Virus record (IMG/VR): IMGVR_UViG_3300049024_000044
Span: 1-21,891 of that record
Strand: one strand, 5' to 3'
DNA length: 21,891 nt
Origin: a virus
The translations under genes and the position numbers were made by a program. The notes below the pieces were generated by a model. It was not told the DNA's origin and did no database searches. It worked only from the letters and a program-made list of their open reading frames with translations. This document shows, in pieces, positions 15,356 through 21,750 of this stretch (the stretch's first letter is position 1; each line of letters begins with the position of its first letter).

Positions 15356-15694
15356 TCAGGCGACATCGAGATGTCGCAGCGAATGCCGAACGATATGCTC
15401 GATTAAGTAGGCCTCGGCCTCTTTGCTGGGCTCTTCCTCAGCGACGTAGTGGAAGAGAAATCTCGCAGCATGCACTGCCTCGTGCGCGATAATGCAGGCC
15501 AAGTCGTGGCCCTTGCTCTTCGGGCATATCGCTATGATGATGTGGCCGTTGCTGCCGTCTTCCGTCATCAACTCCGTGTATCCCGCGCCAGTCTTCGGGA
15601 ATGAAGCGTGCCTGACCCCCTGCTTGCCGCGCATAAAGCGGTTGAAGGCGCGGCGGTTATTGGTCACGCCGACCTGTGGCGGCCATTGCCCCAT
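15356..15694 (-). CDS. Small HEAVH-motif protein (metalloprotease-like), phage-conserved family
   Basis: A 112-residue protein between portal and scaffold. A HEAVH motif lies at residues 71-75 and is followed by FHYVAEEEPSKEAEAYLIEHIV, with Glu94 placed as a third ligand would be. This is the gluzincin-like HExxH...E pattern. Many phages carry a small uncharacterised protein of this type (HEAVH... GE..P..E.EAY.IQ.I) near portal or terminase genes. Zinc binding is plausible, but proteolysis is unproven. The ATG chosen (15692-15694) has no clear ribosome-binding site. The open frame continues upstream through GIHWIE into the end of portal without an ATG, GTG or TTG close by, so initiation could be at a nearby non-standard codon (CTG) overlapping the portal stop. 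Confidence 0.7.
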   Translation of the reverse strand: MGQWPPQVGVTNNRRAFNRFMRGKQGVRHASFPKTGAGYTELMTEDGSNGHIIIAICPKSKGHDLACIIAHEAVHAARFLFHYVAEEEPSKEAEAYLIEHIVRHSLRHLDVA

Positions 15695-15714
15695 CTCGAT
15701 CCAATGGATACCGC

Positions 15715-17835
15715 TCAGAAGTCCCGCCCCATCCTGATCTTCGGCCGCGGTGTCTCTGCGTCGTTGGCGGGCCTCATCGCCGCGAACCGGCGCGTCTCCG
15801 AATCCGCGCCCTTGGCCTTGGCATTCGCCAGCGTCTCGATGGTCTTCGCCTCGGTCAGCCCCACCTCGGCGTCGATCTTCTCAGCCTCCTTGACGTTCCT
15901 CCCGGCCTGCGCGTGAAGCGCCTCAGCTTGCGCCTCCAGCACCTTCTGCGACGCGTCGGGTTGCTGCCCCTGAGCGGCCTCGGCCATCGCCTCCTGCTCT
16001 TCCTCGTTCGGATCGATAAGCCCGATCGCGAGGCCCTTCTTGCGAGCGAAGCGCTGCATGTCGGCCATGCCCTCGCCGTCCTGGTTCATCACGGCGGTGA
16101 TGAGCGCGGCCTGGGCGAGCTCCATGTCCTGAACCTCAACCGCCTTCGCCGCGATGTTGAGGCTCGACCGCACCGTCTTGTCGCGCCGAGTGCTGGTCGC
16201 CTCGGTCACGTCCGCGATCACTTTGTAGCGGCCGTTGGTGAAGTCGTTCCTGATCCGATAGGCGCCGTTCTTGTCGTTCACGCCTTCCAGCAACGTCGCC
16301 TCGCCGTCGTCGCCGTCCTCGGTCATCGTCTCGACCTTGCGCCCCGGCTCCCAGTAGATTTCCTTGCACATGGACAGATAGATTTCGCCCTCGCGCTGGA
16401 CCGATTGGCGCATGTTATCGAGGTAGATGCCGGACTTGGCGTCGACTCGCGTTGCGGCGATGTCCATTGCCTCGGCGGACGTGTTGGCGACCACCTCGTC
16501 GGGGTCCGCCATGTCCTCGGTGAGGTCGCTGCCGGTGATCTGGAGCAGGACGGCAGACACTGGCGCGAGTTGCGGTGGGTCGATCTTGCCGATGGGTCCA
16601 AGCGCGACAACTTCGCCTGTCACCGGATTGATCAGCGGCTCGACCAGCGCATAGGGATGGCGGTTGATTTCCTGCGCGGCCCACTGTTCGGCCAGGTGCG
16701 GAGGCATCTGGGCGGCAGCAAAGATCGGCTTCTCGCGCGGGCTGAGCGCGCTGGTCTCGCTGAGCTTCGCGATCTGGGCGTTGTAGACCCTCTGGCGGTC
16801 CATCATCAGCTGGACGTAGCCGCGGAAGCGCTCCTGCCCGTCGATGTACCAGCGTTTGCCGTAGACCGGTACGACGGGGATGCACTCGCCGGCGATGAAG
16901 CCGTTATCGCGCAGCACCTCCGCCCCGCTCATCGTATATTTGTGGATGCGGCGGCGCTTCTGACGGCGAGAGCGCTGAACCCATCCCTTGGCGGTGAGAT
17001 CCTCGATCTCGGCCGCGTCAATATCGCTCGACCACCAGCGCTGGCTCTCGGTGGTCAGTCGGTGTTCGAATATCAGCAGTCTTTCGTCCTTGTCCTCGAC
17101 CTCGTAATACTCGCTGACCACCACGGCTTCGGGCGCGAACCAGTCATAGGTTGACACCCGCGGCAAACCGTCAGCCCATGACGTCTCCCGCTCCTCGCCG
17201 AATGCCTCACGAAACGCATCCGGCGTATAACCCGTGAGCACGAAGCAGAATCGCGCGTCCGACTTGTCATAGAGCTTTGAATTTCCATCGAAGAACACCC
17301 GCTGGTCGGCATCGACGATCGTCATCGCCGGATTGATGCGCTGGGCGTCCGATTCCTTGTCGTACGGGTCGGCCCATTCATTGGTCAGGCGATAGGCACC
17401 CATGCCGCCAGACGCCGCTTCCTCGAATGCGTTGTCGCGCGCTTGGCCTGCTTTGAAATAGTAGCTGTCGGCCCGATGGATGCCGTCCAGGGTATCGGCG
17501 GTGTCCTGGTCGCTGTCCTGTCCCGCCGGCCGGAAATCGGGAACGATGCGGTTTTCCCGATAGTCGCGGTATATTTTCTCCAGCCCGACCGCGACTTTGT
17601 TGATCTCCGGCTTGATCGAATTCTCGAACGGGTCACCCCATTCGCCTTCCCACTGAGCGCCCGGGATCGAAGCAAAGCGGCGAGCGGCCAGGCAGAGTGC
17701 GCGCTGCTCCTGCTGTGGCATGACCGTGTCATCGAATCGCTTGAGCGCGCGCTTGTGGACGACCTTCAGCTTCTCGCTGTCACCGTCGGCCTCGCGCTGG
17801 TCCAATGCCTCGTCGGGAACGGGGGCTGTTGCCAT
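15715..17835 (-). CDS. P22-type portal protein
   Basis: A 706-residue protein (P22 gp1 has 725) following the large terminase. The start region has KRFDDTVMPQQEQRALCLAARRFASIPGAQWEG (about 32-64), then PEINKVAVGLEKIYRDYRENRIVPDFRPAG (about 75-103). TLDGIHRADSYYFKAGQARDNAFEEAASGGMGAYRL (about 115-150) follows, all resembling the P22 portal family. Later come RWYIDGQERFRGYVQLMMDRQRVYNAQIAKLSETSALSPREKPI and a helical barrel-like C-terminus (QKVLEAQAEALHAQAGRNVKEAEKIDAEVGLTEAKT). It forms the dodecameric DNA channel and docks terminase and the gp4-like adaptor. No Shine-Dalgarno precedes the ATG. A late-promoter box sits 35 bases upstream, and its -10-like element ends six bases before the ATG. 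Confidence 0.88.
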   Translation of the reverse strand: MATAPVPDEALDQREADGDSEKLKVVHKRALKRFDDTVMPQQEQRALCLAARRFASIPGAQWEGEWGDPFENSIKPEINKVAVGLEKIYRDYRENRIVPDFRPAGQDSDQDTADTLDGIHRADSYYFKAGQARDNAFEEAASGGMGAYRLTNEWADPYDKESDAQRINPAMTIVDADQRVFFDGNSKLYDKSDARFCFVLTGYTPDAFREAFGEERETSWADGLPRVSTYDWFAPEAVVVSEYYEVEDKDERLLIFEHRLTTESQRWWSSDIDAAEIEDLTAKGWVQRSRRQKRRRIHKYTMSGAEVLRDNGFIAGECIPVVPVYGKRWYIDGQERFRGYVQLMMDRQRVYNAQIAKLSETSALSPREKPIFAAAQMPPHLAEQWAAQEINRHPYALVEPLINPVTGEVVALGPIGKIDPPQLAPVSAVLLQITGSDLTEDMADPDEVVANTSAEAMDIAATRVDAKSGIYLDNMRQSVQREGEIYLSMCKEIYWEPGRKVETMTEDGDDGEATLLEGVNDKNGAYRIRNDFTNGRYKVIADVTEATSTRRDKTVRSSLNIAAKAVEVQDMELAQAALITAVMNQDGEGMADMQRFARKKGLAIGLIDPNEEEQEAMAEAAQGQQPDASQKVLEAQAEALHAQAGRNVKEAEKIDAEVGLTEAKTIETLANAKAKGADSETRRFAAMRPANDAETPRPKIRMGRDF

Positions 17836-17870
17836 CGGCGCAGGATAACCGAGCGGGCACAGGCCATCGC

Positions 17871-17882
17871 TTGAACCTTATC
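17871..17882 (-). promoter_or_regulatory. Late-promoter box GATAAGGTTCAA, copy upstream of portal
   Basis: Exact copy overlapping the TAA stop of the large terminase gene. A 23-base gap is followed by TATCCT (17842-17847), a four-of-six match to TATAAT. Six bases then lead to the portal ATG at 17835, so the predicted transcript would begin at or next to the A of the start codon. Confidence 0.6.
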
Positions 17883-19161
17883 GTGAGCGTTGGGCAAGGC
17901 CAGGAATGCGCTGGCGGGTGGACCTGATGAGCGTCGGGATGTGGACGGGGCCAGGTTCAGGCCGCTTCATTGCCAGCGCGCGGCGGGCGCCCTCAACGGC
18001 ATAGCGCAGGGCGTCGATCATGTGATTGTCCTTGTCCTCAAGTGCCGCCGTGACCTGTCCGGTGAGGTTGTCGGCCTTGTAGCTGTAGAGCGTCAGTTCG
18101 GCGATCAGGCGCTCGCAACGGGGATGGATGACGAGATCATAGCTCTTCAGGAACTCCACGCCCTCTTCGAGCGAGCGCTTGCCTTTGATTGCCGACTGGA
18201 TGCGCGGGAAGCCATTGTTCCTGAGATGGCTGATCGTCTCTGGGCGCGAACTGTCGGCCGTCATCCAGTATCTTTCGGCCTCGGGAATGCTCTGGAACAA
18301 GCGCGGAAGGTTGATGATCTCGACCTGCAGACCCCACGCCTCGTAGTCGACGAATATCTGCGTGCCATCGATCCAGCACCTCAGCGCGCAGCTCGGATCA
18401 ATGCTGAAACCAAAGTCGGCGCCGAGGCGGTATTCGACGTTTGAGGGGCTTTCGAATGCCTCTACCCTCCAGTTCTTGAAGACTCGCGCCTCACTGTTGC
18501 GCCGATATTGGCCGAGCCAGATGTGATTGTACTTGTCGATATCGCGAGCGCGGTCCCATTCCATCTTCTCGCGCAGATCAGGCGGAAACCACGGATTCTG
18601 CTCATAGTTGACGTTGAGCACGACCGACCGCGGCGGTGGGCCAGGCCACTGCTCGGGGTCGTTTCTGCCCCTGAACATCGCGTCGACCGGGTCAGATTCA
18701 AGATCGGGGTTCCAACTCCAGATCAGGCGGGACCCGGGCACGCGAATAGTCGGCTCGAGCGTGTCGATGCTCGCCTGACTGACGGTCTGCGCTTCCTCAA
18801 TCCATGCGCCGGTCAGCCCCTCCAGACTGCGGACGCCAGTGGCATTGCCACGCAGGCCAGCGAAGATGAACAGGCTATCGTGCGGGCCCCTGATCTCCCG
18901 CTCGGTGCTTTCGTAGAGGTTGCCAAGGCCACAGCGGTCGATCGCGTCATCGAGAAGCTGCTTCACCGAGCCCTTGATGCTGTTTTGGATCTCCCGGCAG
19001 CATAGCCAGCGGTGGTGTTCGTCGGCGGCCTGAAGGACGAGCGCGGTGGCTATCGAACGGCTCTTAGCGCCGGCCCGTCCTCCCCACAGCGCGATATGGC
19101 GGGCATCCTTTCGCCACAGGCTCTCCGCCCAGTCAGGCAGTTCAAGCTCAGCTGCTGACAC
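17878..19161 (-). CDS. terL: Terminase large subunit
   Basis: A 427-residue DNA-packaging motor, starting at GTG (19159-19161) with GAGG upstream and overlapping terS by 14 bases. The ATPase domain shows Walker A GGRAGAKS (residues 27-34) and Walker B with catalytic Glu in AWIEEAQ (about 119-125). A coupling-type segment RLIWSWNPDLESDP lies at about 145-158. The nuclease domain has GADFGFSIDPS (Asp249), MTADSSRPETI (Asp303) and DNHMIDALRYA (Asp383), the three acidic positions expected for the RNaseH-like headful nuclease. The length is typical of PBSX/Terminase_3-type large subunits. It docks on the portal encoded next. Confidence 0.93.
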   Translation of the reverse strand: MSAAELELPDWAESLWRKDARHIALWGGRAGAKSRSIATALVLQAADEHHRWLCCREIQNSIKGSVKQLLDDAIDRCGLGNLYESTEREIRGPHDSLFIFAGLRGNATGVRSLEGLTGAWIEEAQTVSQASIDTLEPTIRVPGSRLIWSWNPDLESDPVDAMFRGRNDPEQWPGPPPRSVVLNVNYEQNPWFPPDLREKMEWDRARDIDKYNHIWLGQYRRNSEARVFKNWRVEAFESPSNVEYRLGADFGFSIDPSCALRCWIDGTQIFVDYEAWGLQVEIINLPRLFQSIPEAERYWMTADSSRPETISHLRNNGFPRIQSAIKGKRSLEEGVEFLKSYDLVIHPRCERLIAELTLYSYKADNLTGQVTAALEDKDNHMIDALRYAVEGARRALAMKRPEPGPVHIPTLIRSTRQRIPGLAQRSR

Positions 19162-19498
19162 TCGCCGCCTCGGTCCTCACGAACTTGACCAAGATCGGCT
19201 TCTGAGTTCCCGTCTCCTCGTTATCGACGCCACCTATCTGCAGCGGCAACAGCTTGGCGGCGATCCGGTAAAACTCTGTCGGGTTGTCGTTCGCCCACTT
19301 GGCGAAGTGTCCGTGATCTTCTTGATTCTCCTCGGCTTTCGCGTGATCACGCTGCAGCTTCTCGTAAACCGCAGCGATCGCCTGCTTCATCGTCGCTGTC
19401 GTCTTGTTGGGCGTGCCCTTCTGGCGGCCTCCACGGCGCTCGCCAGGCTTCGCACCACCACGACGGCGCGGTTGGCTAGTCTGCGCTAGTTCAGCCAT
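19148..19498 (-). CDS. terS: Terminase small subunit
   Basis: A 116-residue basic-then-helical protein directly before terL. Residues 1-35 carry PRRRGGAKPGERRGGRQKGTPNKTT, a GxRxGGRxxGTPNK signature widespread in small phage DNA-binding and terminase small-subunit proteins. The rest is helical (MKQAIAAVYEKLQRDHAKAEENQED; NPTEFYRIAAKLLPLQIGG), probably the oligomerisation core. It would recognise the packaging site and load TerL. The ATG at 19498 has no obvious Shine-Dalgarno sequence. A variant of the late-promoter box lies 35 bases upstream with a -10-like element ending six bases before the ATG, the same geometry as at the portal gene. Confidence 0.82.
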   Translation of the reverse strand: MAELAQTSQPRRRGGAKPGERRGGRQKGTPNKTTATMKQAIAAVYEKLQRDHAKAEENQEDHGHFAKWANDNPTEFYRIAAKLLPLQIGGVDNEETGTQKPILVKFVRTEAASVSS

Positions 19499-19507
19499 GC
19501 GCCATTC

Positions 19508-19699
19508 TCACCCAGGAGCCCCCGCCCGCGCCACTGAACCTTGTCCGCACGACAATCCGAGCTTGTACATGCGGCGATAAACGGCGCGAGGCGTGCGGTT
19601 CAGCTTGAGCGCGATCTGGGCGGGGCGCTTGCCGGCTTTCAGCATGCGCTTGAGCTTCGGATCATCGACCAGCCAGCCTCCGCGGACCCATGCCCTCAC
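19508..19699 (-). CDS. Small helix-turn-helix DNA-binding candidate
   Basis: A 63-residue frame from GTG (19697-19699). Residues about 12-48 (DDPKLKRMLKAGKRPAQIALKLNRTPRAVYRRMYKLGLS) have the pattern of a homeodomain-like helix-turn-helix: basic helix, AG.RPAQIA..L.RT..AV..R...LGL, as in GcrA-type or SANT-like alphaproteobacterial regulators. The C-terminal tail (CGQGSVARAGAPG) encodes the variant late-promoter box, GGA CAA GGT TCA. The gene lies at the boundary between small early genes and the late operon, a natural place for a late-gene activator, but that role is inferred. It overlaps the preceding small ORF by 38 bases in another frame. Confidence 0.65.
   Translation of the reverse strand: MRAWVRGGWLVDDPKLKRMLKAGKRPAQIALKLNRTPRAVYRRMYKLGLSCGQGSVARAGAPG
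19534..19545 (-). promoter_or_regulatory. Variant late-promoter box GACAAGGTTCAG upstream of terS
   Basis: Differs from the other four copies at two positions. It lies inside the 3' end of the helix-turn-helix gene. A 23-base gap leads to TGAGAA (19505-19510), the weakest -10 of the set, then six bases to the terS ATG at 19498. Spacing equals that of the portal copy exactly. Confidence 0.45.
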
Positions 19700-19793
19700 G
19701 GCGCAGGGCCTGCTCGAGCCAGTTGCTTTCGTCGTCGGTGAGCGAGCGGAAGCGGTTAAGCGACGTCGCCAGTTCCACCACTATCGCGTCCAT
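19662..19793 (-). CDS. Small ORF, 43 residues, with strong ribosome-binding site
   Basis: The ATG at 19791-19793 is preceded by AGGAGA at a good distance, one of the best Shine-Dalgarno sequences in the window. An in-frame ATG six codons upstream (19809-19811) would add MAGEFN. The peptide (MDAIVVELATSLNRFRSL, then TDDESNWLEQALRREGMG) is probably helical and amphipathic. It ends in the other frame of the downstream helix-turn-helix gene. It may be a real small phage protein or may mainly couple translation to the next ORF. No family is recognised. Confidence 0.55.
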   Translation of the reverse strand: MDAIVVELATSLNRFRSLTDDESNWLEQALRREGMGPRRLAGR

Positions 19794-19814
19794 GTTGAAT
19801 TCTCCTGCCATCGC

Positions 19815-19880
19815 TCACCAGCCTATCAGCCAACCTGCTTCACCCCGCATATCGCCTCGCCACGATTGGAGGCGCTTCAT
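19815..19880 (-). CDS. Possible 21-residue ORF
   Basis: A tiny frame whose ATG overlaps the stop of the 68-residue gene (TGATG), encoding MKRLQSWRGDMRGEAGWLIGW. Only the stop/start overlap and the way it fills the space up to the next small gene support it. It may equally be untranslated leader. Confidence 0.25.
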   Translation of the reverse strand: MKRLQSWRGDMRGEAGWLIGW

Positions 19881-20086
19881 CACGGCCTCCCCGTCGAAAT
19901 CTTCCGGTCCAGGAAATGCTTCGTTGAGCCGTCATCCTCGACTTTGCGGCCGACGAAATACGGCAGGCCGGAATCGCAGACGAAGGCGCTGCGGTTGAGG
20001 CTGTCGCGAAGCTGCTCAAGCATTTCGACCGTCACCTTGCCGGGGCGCGGCGTGCTGACAAAATCGTCTAGCGGGTTACGAGTCAT
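19880..20086 (-). CDS. Unknown 68-residue protein
   Basis: The ATG (20084-20086) overlaps the end of the replication-protein gene by 11 bases and has GGAAGG five bases upstream. The sequence reads TRNPLDDFVSTPRPGKVTVEMLEQLRDSL, then AFVCDSGLPYFVGRKVEDDGSTKHFLDRKI. The N-terminal part is helical and the second half beta-rich, with a single Cys. No motif is recognised. Its placement among replication-region genes suggests an early small protein, possibly regulatory. Confidence 0.6.
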   Translation of the reverse strand: MTRNPLDDFVSTPRPGKVTVEMLEQLRDSLNRSAFVCDSGLPYFVGRKVEDDGSTKHFLDRKISTGRP

Positions 20087-21071
20087 AATTGCCTTCCAAG
20101 ACCTTCTGGAAATTGCCTTTTTTCATCAGCCAGTCGAAGGTGAGCGGCGTTCGGCCGTTGTCACCTCGTAGGAACGGCGAGTCCCGGCACTTGGCGAAAA
20201 CCGTCTGGAAGTCGTCCAAGCCGCGCTGGGTGATCCGGCCACGAGCAAGCTGCCGGCGCTCAGCGGTGAAGTCTCTCGGCACCGGGCGGCCGATTGAGGC
20301 AGCCAGCTTCCGGTAACTTTCAAAAACATGTTCGGGCCGAAGCGAGGGCTCATCGCTAGATGGGCTATCGTCGTTAGACGATTCTACTTCTTCCTTTGGA
20401 GGTAGAGGTGGAGGGGCAGTCGTTCGGCAGGCGTTCGGCAGGCGTTCGAACAAGTCTTTACAGACACTTAGCCGATAATCTGTGTCGTCTGCGCTCTTGG
20501 AAGAGTTGCAAGAAACGCATAGCGGTTGGAGATTATTTAGCGCATCGGACCCGCCACGATAAATCGGGAGGATGTGATCCTTAACCAATTCGCACCCGCT
20601 GGCGTGGCACTTGACACATTGCGAGCCCGTCAGCCGAACTAGCTCTTCCCATTCCGCCGCGGTGTGTCTTCCCTTGGCTCGCGCCTCTGTAAGCCGGGCC
20701 GCGCGCTTCCTCGCTGCGGAAAGTCCATCCTCTTCTGGGCTGCTTTCCCACTTGCTGGCGGCCTTATCACGCTGCGCTTGGCGACGGCTCTCGACGTAGT
20801 TGCGCTCTTTGGTTAAACGGGCCTGTTTCCATGCCCCATTCTCAAGCGTCCAGAAGGCCATCACGGTCGGCTTGAGCTTGCGCCATTTGGCCGCAGTCGT
20901 GCCTAGCATCCGGGCAAGGCGGGCATCGTCGTCTGGGAGGCAGCATCCTTCGATGCGCCAAGCGATCATGATGAGCTGGAGATAGGCCCCGTGTTCCTCA
21001 AGACTGAGGTGGCGAGTATCGGCCAGGTAGGCATCGCCGAAGAACGGGATGGCGGGGACGGCGCTGCTCAC
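20076..21071 (-). CDS. DUF1376-type replication protein carrying an HNH endonuclease domain
   Basis: The start chosen is the GTG at 21069-21071, overlapping the upstream stop (GTGA) with GGAG upstream. An ATG 18 bases earlier is an alternative. The protein has 331 residues. Residues about 6-95 (PAIPFFGDAYLADTRHLSLEEHGAYLQL, ARMLGTTAAKWRKLKPTVM) are a DUF1376/YdaU-type domain found in phage replication initiators. Residues about 125-200 are an HNH nuclease: C152-x2-C155, DH165-166, GGSDALNNLQPLC185VSCN189 and K192. A low-complexity Pro/Ser/Glu linker (215-243) follows. The C-terminal 90 residues (VFESYRKLAASIGRPVP to WLMKKGNFQKVLEGNY) match the tail of phage replisome organisers. The HNH part seems inserted between the two halves and is visibly poorer in GC than its surroundings. 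Confidence 0.8.
   Translation of the reverse strand: MSSAVPAIPFFGDAYLADTRHLSLEEHGAYLQLIMIAWRIEGCCLPDDDARLARMLGTTAAKWRKLKPTVMAFWTLENGAWKQARLTKERNYVESRRQAQRDKAASKWESSPEEDGLSAARKRAARLTEARAKGRHTAAEWEELVRLTGSQCVKCHASGCELVKDHILPIYRGGSDALNNLQPLCVSCNSSKSADDTDYRLSVCKDLFERLPNACRTTAPPPLPPKEEVESSNDDSPSSDEPSLRPEHVFESYRKLAASIGRPVPRDFTAERRQLARGRITQRGLDDFQTVFAKCRDSPFLRGDNGRTPLTFDWLMKKGNFQKVLEGNYDS
20422..20448. repeat. 11-base tandem repeat in the linker of the HNH replication protein
   Basis: GTTCGGCAGGC is repeated twice directly (20422-20432, 20433-20443) and followed by a partial third unit GTTCG. Eleven is not a multiple of three, so gain or loss of a unit would shift the frame. It lies just after the HNH domain. 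Confidence 0.6.
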
Positions 21072-21295
21072 CAGCCCCACTCCGCGCAAATCTTGTCGGC
21101 AAGGGCGAGCTCGGCTTCGCGGGTGTCGCTGAGGATGCGCTCGCGTGCCGTTGGGCCAGGAAGGACGGTCCCTGCTCCGATCGCCCAGAGATAGGACTTG
21201 CTGAGCCCGAAACGCTTGTGCGCGACGTTCATTCCGCCGGGGAGGCAGACAGTGGCGTGAACGAGCGCGCGGGCTTGAGCGTGTGAGGTCGCCAT
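21068..21295 (-). CDS. Unknown 75-residue protein
   Basis: The ATG at 21293-21295 overlaps the stop of the nuclease gene (TGATG) and has AGAGG upstream. A six-codon longer frame is possible but lies inside the nuclease gene. The sequence has a helical first part (ATSHAQARALVHATVCLPGGMNVAHKRFGLSKSYLWAIGAG), where AHKRFGLSKSYLWAIGAG looks like a loose helix-turn-helix. It ends with an acidic helix (RERILSDTREAELALADKICAEW). It may be a small DNA-binding or replication accessory protein; the family is not recognised. Confidence 0.6.
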   Translation of the reverse strand: MATSHAQARALVHATVCLPGGMNVAHKRFGLSKSYLWAIGAGTVLPGPTARERILSDTREAELALADKICAEWGW

Positions 21296-21750
21296 CACGC
21301 CGCCTCTCGCCAAATCTGGACGCGACAGGGCGCTCCTCGAGCGATCAGGAACGCATGTGCTTCACCGGGCGAGGTGACGACCGCCGGCGCATAGCCTTTG
21401 CTCGCCAGATCGGCGTGCATGGCTTCCTGGGCGGGCGATAGCTTGCCGCCGGGGCGCTTTACCTCGATGAACGCGACGCCGCGGTTCCATACGCAGAGCA
21501 AATCTGGAAAGCCGATCTTGAGGCCGTCGCCCTTCAGCGCTCCCATCTGCATCGAGCGGGAGCGATCGTCGCCGCTGAGATGAGCGCCGTTCGGGACGTG
21601 GGCGATCAGCACTTCGGGAAAGCAGATGCCGGCCATTGCGAGGATCGATCGCTGCACTTGGCGCTCCGTAGGCACGGTCTTCCCGCTGCCGTGGGCGCCG
21701 TGGGGAATGCCGGACTGCTCGCGGCGCTTGCGGGGGCTGGATACCCTCAC
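21295..21750 (-). CDS. VRR-NUC domain nuclease
   Basis: A 151-residue protein from a GTG (21748-21750) overlapping the upstream stop (GTGA), with GGAGG seven bases upstream. It carries the PD-(D/E)xK nuclease pattern of the VRR-NUC family: GLKIGFPDLLCV (Pro82-Asp83), then FIEVKRPGGKLSPAQ (Glu96-Val-Lys98, Gln108), and the C-terminal GYAPAVVTSPGEAHAFL. The segment HVPNGAHLSGDDRSR before it is also typical of these stand-alone phage nucleases (N-G..R). They are found next to replication genes and are thought to process branched DNA or recombination intermediates. Confidence 0.88.
   Translation of the reverse strand: MRVSSPRKRREQSGIPHGAHGSGKTVPTERQVQRSILAMAGICFPEVLIAHVPNGAHLSGDDRSRSMQMGALKGDGLKIGFPDLLCVWNRGVAFIEVKRPGGKLSPAQEAMHADLASKGYAPAVVTSPGEAHAFLIARGAPCRVQIWREAA

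Noticed and set aside
15676-17154. Long plus-strand open frame (492 codons) opposite the portal gene
   Set aside because: It mirrors the codon structure of the portal gene in GC-rich DNA, has no ribosome-binding site and an Arg/Leu/His-rich composition; it is a shadow.
19662-19699. Programmed frameshift joining the 43- and 63-residue ORFs
   Set aside because: No slippery heptamer or strong downstream structure was seen in the overlap, and each ORF has its own plausible start.
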